35,639 bases of DNA, from positions 1 through 35,639 of the forward strand of contig JADKAV010000024.1 of assembly GCA_016719135.1 (NCBI GenBank), in the 5' to 3' direction. Source of the stretch: Micrococcales bacterium (GTDB lineage Bacteria > Actinomycetota > Actinomycetes > S36-B12 > UBA10799). Under the pieces are notes generated by a model. The model saw only the letters and a program-made list of their open reading frames with translations. It searched no databases and had not been told where the DNA came from. Shown piece after piece: positions 31,272 through 35,639 of the stretch; position 1 is the stretch's first letter; each line of letters starts with the position of its first letter. Made by a program: the position numbers and the translations under genes.

Positions 31272-33243
31272 CCGTGACCAGTGCCTCCTCGGGTTCCACC
31301 GGTTTGCCGAAGTAGAACCCCTGCCCCTGCGCAAGTCCGAGCTCAGCTGCTGCCTCGGCCTGCTCGCGGCTTTCGATGCCCTCGGCGATCCCGGTCAGTC
31401 CCAAGTGCGCGACCAGACCGACGAGCCCTCGCAGCATCCGCGCCATAGATCCGGGTTGGGTCGCGAAGGCCGTGAGCGTCCGGTCGATCTTGACCGCAGT
31501 GGCGCTCAAGTGCGGCAGTATCGACAGTTCCACCGGCTGGCGTCCGAAGGCATCCAGGGTGACCCCCAGCCCTGCGGTCCGCAGTTGGTCCAAGTGGGTG
31601 AGCGCCTGCGGTTCGGCCAGCGCCGGGACGTTGACCTCGAGGGCGAGCCGCTCGGGGGGCAACCCCGCGGCTCGCAGCGCGTCCAGCACCGAATCGGCAT
31701 AGGCGGGCTGTGCGAGTTCCACCCACGACACGTTGATCGACACCACCTGCCCGGGCAACCGAGTTGCGAAGGCCAGCGACTGGCGAAGGATGCTGGCGCC
31801 GATCTCGACGATCGCGCCAGTCTCCTCGGCGGTCTGCAGGAAGTCGGCAGGTGACAGAAGCCCGACCTCTGGCAGATCCCAGCGCACGAACGTCTCGAAG
31901 CCGCTGACCTGACCGGTGCCCAGCGCGACGATCGGTTGCACCATCATCCGGATCTCGTCGTTGTCCGCAGCGGTGCGCAACGCCGGCGCGATGAGCTCAG
32001 GGTCGCGCCGAACGTACCGATGCGCGGGTTCGAACAGTGCGATCCGGCCGCGTCCGGTCTGCTTGGCCGCATACATGGCCGAGTCGGCGTCCGACAGCAG
32101 GCCGTCGATGGTCGCCAGATCGGGATTGCTCGTCCCCGCATGGACTGCGATCCCGCAACTCACGCCGAAGTGCAGCGGTCGGCCGTCCACCACAATCGGA
32201 CTCGTGGTTGTCGCCTGCAGGGACTTCGCCATGGCCTGCGCGGTGGCGGGGGTGTCGATGTCCTCGAGCAACACCACGAATTCGTCGCCGCCGAACCGCG
32301 CGACCAGATCGGCCTGACGAACTGACTTCTGCAGTCTGCGGGCCATCGCCACCAGTACCTGATCACCCACACTGTGCCCTTGGGTGTCGTTGATCTGTTT
32401 GAAGCGGTCCACGTCGCAGAACAGCACCGCCACGGTGCTGCCGGTGCGGGCCGCGCGGATCAGGGCCTGCCCCAGTCGATCGGCCATCACCATGCGGTTG
32501 GGCAGTCCGGTCAGGGCGTCGTGAGTGGCGCGGTGAGCGAGTTGGCGCTGCAGGTGTTGGCGAAACGAGATATCGACGTGACGCACGAGTGCGCCGCCGT
32601 GCGGCAGAGGCTCGACCTGAAGACTGTAAGCACGTTCGCCCGCGTCATAGTCAGACTGAAACGCCGGAAGGGCCCCGCGCAGGACCGACAGGATCCCGTC
32701 GGCGGCGATCCGAGCCGGCCGAGAACTCGTCAAGCGCAGATGAGCGGGATAGTCAACGCCAGGCTCGCAGCGGGGCACTGCGGATTGGGCGGCCTCTGGG
32801 GTCTGCCGCCATGCGCAGTTGGCGCGGATCACCACACCGTCCGCGTCGAGCACGGCCGCCTGGTCCCCGATCGCCTCCAGAACGTCCCACGTGTCCAGTG
32901 GTGGGGGTGGCGTGAACGCCTCATCGAGCAGGCGTTGCAGGGTGGACTGGTCGGCGCCGGTCGGGTTCACTGCCAGCAACGCTCGGGCCGGCTGATCGGG
33001 GTTGGGCGGGGTCCGTACGAGCAACGGCGGGGTGTCGAAAAGTCCGGCCGCGGCGTCGGGGGTCGCCTGGGCCGAATGCTCTATGCCCCGCGAGCCCGAC
33101 AGTTGTAGCGTTCCGTCGGCGTCGGGAAGCCACAGCAGGACTTGTTGGCCGGGCACAGCGGACAGCAGGTCTTCAAGGCCGCCCGTCCACGCAGAACCCA
33201 CGCCGTGACTATCGGCATGTTGCGCTTCCCCCGAAGTGACCAT
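31240..33243 (-). CDS. GGDEF-EAL protein, active GGDEF with I-site, degenerate EAL
   Basis: The 667-aa cytoplasmic protein has N-terminal sensory regions (about 1-215, the second PAS-like: VLDADGVVIRANCAW), a GGDEF domain (HDALTGLPNRMVMADRL; GGDEF intact) and an EAL-type domain (about 420-650). RQAD lies five residues before GGDEF, an I-site. In the EAL part the motif is ETF instead of EAL, INVS and VKID are kept, but DDFGTG is replaced by DAFGRQ, so phosphodiesterase activity is doubtful. It should mainly make c-di-GMP or sense it. Its ATG overlaps the ppa stop by one base (TAATG). Confidence 0.9.
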   Translation of the reverse strand: MVTSGEAQHADSHGVGSAWTGGLEDLLSAVPGQQVLLWLPDADGTLQLSGSRGIEHSAQATPDAAAGLFDTPPLLVRTPPNPDQPARALLAVNPTGADQSTLQRLLDEAFTPPPPLDTWDVLEAIGDQAAVLDADGVVIRANCAWRQTPEAAQSAVPRCEPGVDYPAHLRLTSSRPARIAADGILSVLRGALPAFQSDYDAGERAYSLQVEPLPHGGALVRHVDISFRQHLQRQLAHRATHDALTGLPNRMVMADRLGQALIRAARTGSTVAVLFCDVDRFKQINDTQGHSVGDQVLVAMARRLQKSVRQADLVARFGGDEFVVLLEDIDTPATAQAMAKSLQATTTSPIVVDGRPLHFGVSCGIAVHAGTSNPDLATIDGLLSDADSAMYAAKQTGRGRIALFEPAHRYVRRDPELIAPALRTAADNDEIRMMVQPIVALGTGQVSGFETFVRWDLPEVGLLSPADFLQTAEETGAIVEIGASILRQSLAFATRLPGQVVSINVSWVELAQPAYADSVLDALRAAGLPPERLALEVNVPALAEPQALTHLDQLRTAGLGVTLDAFGRQPVELSILPHLSATAVKIDRTLTAFATQPGSMARMLRGLVGLVAHLGLTGIAEGIESREQAEAAAELGLAQGQGFYFGKPVEPEEALVTVSDGPSAVPW

Positions 33244-33785
33244 TACTCCGCTTGGGTATCGCCTTCTGGCGGCAAGAGCGAAGGACCGGTCGCGATGCTG
33301 TGGCCCGATTCCTTGTAGCGCGCGATGGACGCGAGCACCTCCTTCTCGGCGGCGTCGCGGCCCTCCCAGGTGGCCCCTTCGACGGACTTGCCGGGCTCGA
33401 GGTCCTTGTAGACCTCGAAGAAGTGCTGCACCTCGAGACGGTCGAACTCGGGCATGTGGTAGATGTCGCGCAGGTGCTCGAGACGGGGGTCGGCCACCGG
33501 CACGCAGATGAGCTTGTCGTCGCCGCCGGCCTCGTCGGTCATGCGGAACATGCCGATCGTGCGGCACCGGATGAGGCAGCCGGGGAACGTCGGTTCTGCG
33601 ACGAGGACCAAGCAGTCCAGCGGATCGCCATCCTCACCGAGGGTGTTGTCCACGAATCCGTAGTCGTGTGGGTACCGGGTGGACGTGAACAGCATGCGGT
33701 CCAACTTCAGTCGTCCGGTGACATGATCCACCTCGTACTTGTTCCGGCTTCCGCCTGGAATCTCAATCGTCACGTCGAATTCCAC
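33243..33785 (-). CDS. ppa: Inorganic pyrophosphatase (family I)
   Basis: The 180-aa enzyme hydrolyses PPi to two phosphates with Mg2+. EIPGGSRNKYEVD, YGFVDNT and the signature EDGDPLDCLVL (DxDPxD) are present. A C-terminal extension (IATGPSLLPPEGDTQAE) goes a little beyond the usual 165-175 aa. The start is a GTG at 33785 with GGAG upstream on the minus strand. The gene is divergent from dacB and coupled to the downstream GGDEF-EAL gene through TAATG. Confidence 0.95.
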   Translation of the reverse strand: MEFDVTIEIPGGSRNKYEVDHVTGRLKLDRMLFTSTRYPHDYGFVDNTLGEDGDPLDCLVLVAEPTFPGCLIRCRTIGMFRMTDEAGGDDKLICVPVADPRLEHLRDIYHMPEFDRLEVQHFFEVYKDLEPGKSVEGATWEGRDAAEKEVLASIARYKESGHSIATGPSLLPPEGDTQAE

Positions 33786-33816
33786 TGTCGCTCCTGACTG
33801 TCCCGTTGGTGTGGCC

Positions 33817-33822
33817 TAGTGT
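33817..33822 (+). promoter_or_regulatory. Putative -10 (TAGTGT) of leaderless dacB
   Basis: TAGTGT ends 8 nt before the GTG at 33830, in the 44-bp space between divergent ppa and dacB. It decides against an in-frame TTG at 33806. Confidence 0.4.
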
Positions 33823-33829
33823 TCACCAC

Positions 33830-35164
33830 GTGAGGGTCGGAAAGCCTGCCAGGGCGGTTGCGGTCCTGGCCGCGTTCCTAACCATCGGCGTCCAGCCTGC
33901 CGCATCGACGCCCGACCTGCCACCTGACTACCAAGTCCTTGCACCGGTCACGTCCGTCGCTCCGCTCGACACGCAGCGCCTGGAGGGCCGCGTGGACCGG
34001 GCCTGGACTGCTTCCGGGCTCGGGGTGGACAAGGGGCTGGCCCTCGATGCAGTCTTCAGTTCGCCGGAGTCTGAGGTGGCCCGCGCGGCCCAAAGTGCGT
34101 TCATGCCGGCGTCGACCACCAAACTTCTCACCGCGGCCGCTGCGCTGCGCACGTTCGGCCCGGAGCACCGCTTCCGCACCACTGTCACCCGCAGCGGCAA
34201 CCAGGTGTTCCTGGTTGGCGGCGGCGATCCGCAGTTGACCACATTTTCGACCCCCCGCGCGATCAACGCCGACGCTTCGCTGGTGCGCCTTGCACGTCGG
34301 ACAGCCGTCGCCTTGCGTGATGCCAGTGTCTCCGCGGTGCGGTTGCGCTACGACGCCACACTCTTCGGTGCCCCCGCCGAGGCGCCTTTCTGGAAGTCCG
34401 ACTTCCTGGCCATCGGTGTGGTCGCGCCGATCACTGCGCTGTCCGCCGACGGCGGCCGGTTGAATCCTCCGGCGTCCCCGCGTTCGCCCAATCCGCCGCT
34501 CACCGCCGCGCAGTCATTCGCCCGGTTGCTTCAGCAGCGCGACATCCAGGTGCTTGGCGAGCCCACACCGGCACCTGCCGCCGGTGACGAGATGGCGGTG
34601 GTCGAATCCGCCCCGCTGGCGGATCTGGTCGAACACCTCCTACTCACCTCCGACAACACCGAAGCCGACATCCTGGCTCACCAGGTCGGCCTGGAGGTGC
34701 TGGACGATCCGACATTCGCCGGTGGTGCCCGCGCCACCCTGCAGGTACTGGAGGAGCTCGGCATCGACACCAGCGGCATCGTGCTCAACGACGGCAGCGG
34801 GCTGTCGCGTGGCAACAGGATCAGCCCCGAGCGCCTGATCGATGTCCTGCGCGCCGCCGTCGAGACCGACCCGGAGCAGTTGTGGCCGGTCTACACCGGC
34901 TTGCCAGTGGCCGGGTTCGACGGTTCCCTGGCCTCACGGTTCAGCGCTGCCAGTGCGCGTCCGGCCAGGGGAGCGGTCACCGGCAAGACCGGAACCCTGA
35001 CCGGGACCTCCACCCTGGCCGGCTTCGTCAGCGACCGCGACGGGCAACTGCTCATGTATGCAGTCATGACCAACGACGTCAACACGTTCGCGGCGTCCCC
35101 AGCCATCGACGATGTGTTGGCGCGGGTGGCCGGGTGCCGCTGTGCCGATACGACGGTGGGTTGA
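33830..35164 (+). CDS. dacB: D-alanyl-D-alanine carboxypeptidase/endopeptidase (PBP4, DacB)
   Basis: The 444-aa secreted or anchored enzyme trims peptidoglycan peptides. A signal peptide (KPARAVAVLAAFLTIGVQPAAS, cleavage after about residue 25) is followed by the three penicillin-binding motifs: SxxK in PASTTKLLTA (about residue 95), SxN in LTSDNTEAD (about 270) and KTG in VTGKTGTLTG (about 385). The LLVGGGDPxL-like block (VFLVGGGDPQLTTF) is typical for the PBP4 class. Length is normal for actinobacterial PBP4. GTG at 33830 is used. Confidence 0.93.
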   Translation: MRVGKPARAVAVLAAFLTIGVQPAASTPDLPPDYQVLAPVTSVAPLDTQRLEGRVDRAWTASGLGVDKGLALDAVFSSPESEVARAAQSAFMPASTTKLLTAAAALRTFGPEHRFRTTVTRSGNQVFLVGGGDPQLTTFSTPRAINADASLVRLARRTAVALRDASVSAVRLRYDATLFGAPAEAPFWKSDFLAIGVVAPITALSADGGRLNPPASPRSPNPPLTAAQSFARLLQQRDIQVLGEPTPAPAAGDEMAVVESAPLADLVEHLLLTSDNTEADILAHQVGLEVLDDPTFAGGARATLQVLEELGIDTSGIVLNDGSGLSRGNRISPERLIDVLRAAVETDPEQLWPVYTGLPVAGFDGSLASRFSAASARPARGAVTGKTGTLTGTSTLAGFVSDRDGQLLMYAVMTNDVNTFAASPAIDDVLARVAGCRCADTTVG

Positions 35165-35167
35165 TCC

Positions 35168-35341
35168 TCAGGAACCCCCGCCGCCGGCCTTGCGCCGGTG
35201 CATCTGCACTCCGCCCACTGGGCCGTGGGTCTCAGGCCCACGCTCCTTCGTGTGCTCGCTGTGCTCGACGCCCGGATCGTGAGACTGTTTGCGCTCCAGG
35301 GCCTCTTTCATCTTCGCCTTGATGTCGTCGTTGTCTGCCAT
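35168..35341 (-). CDS. DUF5302 domain protein
   Basis: The 57-aa protein (MADNDDIKAKMKEALERKQS...) is charged and ends VQMHRRKAGGGGS, matching the short actinobacterial DUF5302 family; function unknown. AGGAGG on the minus strand (35346-35351) lies 4-10 nt before the ATG at 35341, the best RBS in the window. Its stop lies 3 bp from the dacB stop. Confidence 0.88.
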   Translation of the reverse strand: MADNDDIKAKMKEALERKQSHDPGVEHSEHTKERGPETHGPVGGVQMHRRKAGGGGS

Positions 35342-35351
35342 ATGACCTCCT

Positions 35352-35639
35352 CGACTAGAGCACCAGCCTGGCACGGGGGTATGACAGATGTCTTTGGGGT
35401 TTCCCTCGGGTCAACGAAGCCACCTGGATACCCACTCACTCCGCAGGTTTTCTGTTACTTCGGAATGCGGGAAGGGTCAGTGTGGCAGGAGAGGGCGAGA
35501 GCCGGCCGGGGCACGAGGACGACGCGCTGGCCTGACGTGCTGTGTCCGAAGTCACGGGAGGGGCGGGGTGTGTTCGCGGGGTGGGCCGTGGTCGCCGGGA
35601 CTTTGGTCGTATGCGGTCAGTGGGAGGCGTGCTGTGTCC
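35352..35639. other. Terminal region without an assignable gene
   Basis: No credible gene is seen. A 12-bp direct repeat CGTGCTGTGTCC occurs at 35536-35547 and 35628-35639. A GTG at 35570 behind a purine-rich stretch opens a frame reading VFAGWAVVAGTLVVCG to the window end, which might begin a membrane protein, but it is too short to judge. Confidence 0.4.

Noticed and set aside
35570..35639. Start of a further membrane protein gene at the right edge
   Set aside because: Only about 23 codons are visible, with no decisive motif.
1..35639. tRNA, rRNA or riboswitch genes
   Set aside because: I found no cloverleaf, no conserved rRNA segment and no recognisable riboswitch core on either strand by eye.

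Overview
The window is chromosomal DNA from a high-GC member of the Actinomycetota. Supporting signs are the very GC-rich third codon positions, frequent GTG starts, many genes with a TAnnnT -10 hexamer 7-8 nt upstream of the start codon (leaderless transcripts), two DUF222/HNH (13E12-type) genes, a CsoR repressor, a DUF5302 protein and a DUF2505 protein. I cannot name a genus. There is no rRNA or tRNA gene, CRISPR array, prophage or insertion sequence that I can recognise, so most of the window is a housekeeping and accessory patchwork.

Layout. 1-290: tandem CATCAAA/TTTGATG palindromes. 289-6466: VOC protein, MFS transporter, quinone oxidoreductase, Pro/Gly-rich coiled-coil membrane protein, a 48-bp repeat pair, glutathione peroxidase, glycerate kinase, DCC thiol oxidoreductase and DUF427 protein. 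6505-9779: DHA2-type MFS exporter and a membrane diguanylate cyclase. 9813-13565 (minus strand): UvrD-like helicase, 5-formyl-THF cyclo-ligase, ArfB-type release factor and a HisA-like TIM barrel. 13666-17879: DUF2505 protein, a translationally coupled trio (heme-oxygenase-like redox protein, CDGSH Fe-S protein, DPPW methyltransferase), SerA and VapBC. 17931-19041: DUF222/HNH gene 1. 19114-21204: GAP-family membrane protein and gamma-glutamyltransferase, divergent. 21250-27628 (minus strand): PPDK, nitrilase plus alpha/beta hydrolase, CopZ-CsoR and an APC permease. 27934-29150: DUF222/HNH gene 2. 29301-35341: acyl-CoA thioesterase, YceI-like protein, YhhN protein, a GGDEF-EAL protein coupled to inorganic pyrophosphatase, PBP4/DacB and DUF5302.

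Sequence quality is a main theme. Eight genes (MFS, Pro/Gly-rich protein, GPx, glycerate kinase, DUF427, both HNH genes, thioesterase) are interrupted by an estimated 14 single-base indels, nearly all in short G, C or T runs. Repairing them restores family-typical proteins and whole-codon lengths. This looks more like consensus errors from an indel-prone read type than gene decay, although the two HNH genes, with about four indels each, could also be decaying.

The most interesting candidates are: the coupled heme-oxygenase-like/CDGSH/methyltransferase operon, which may be an undescribed iron-redox module; SOS-box-like sites in front of both DUF222/HNH genes; a HisA paralogue that has lost its first catalytic Asp; and a GGDEF protein with a degenerate EAL domain, coupled by TAATG to inorganic pyrophosphatase.
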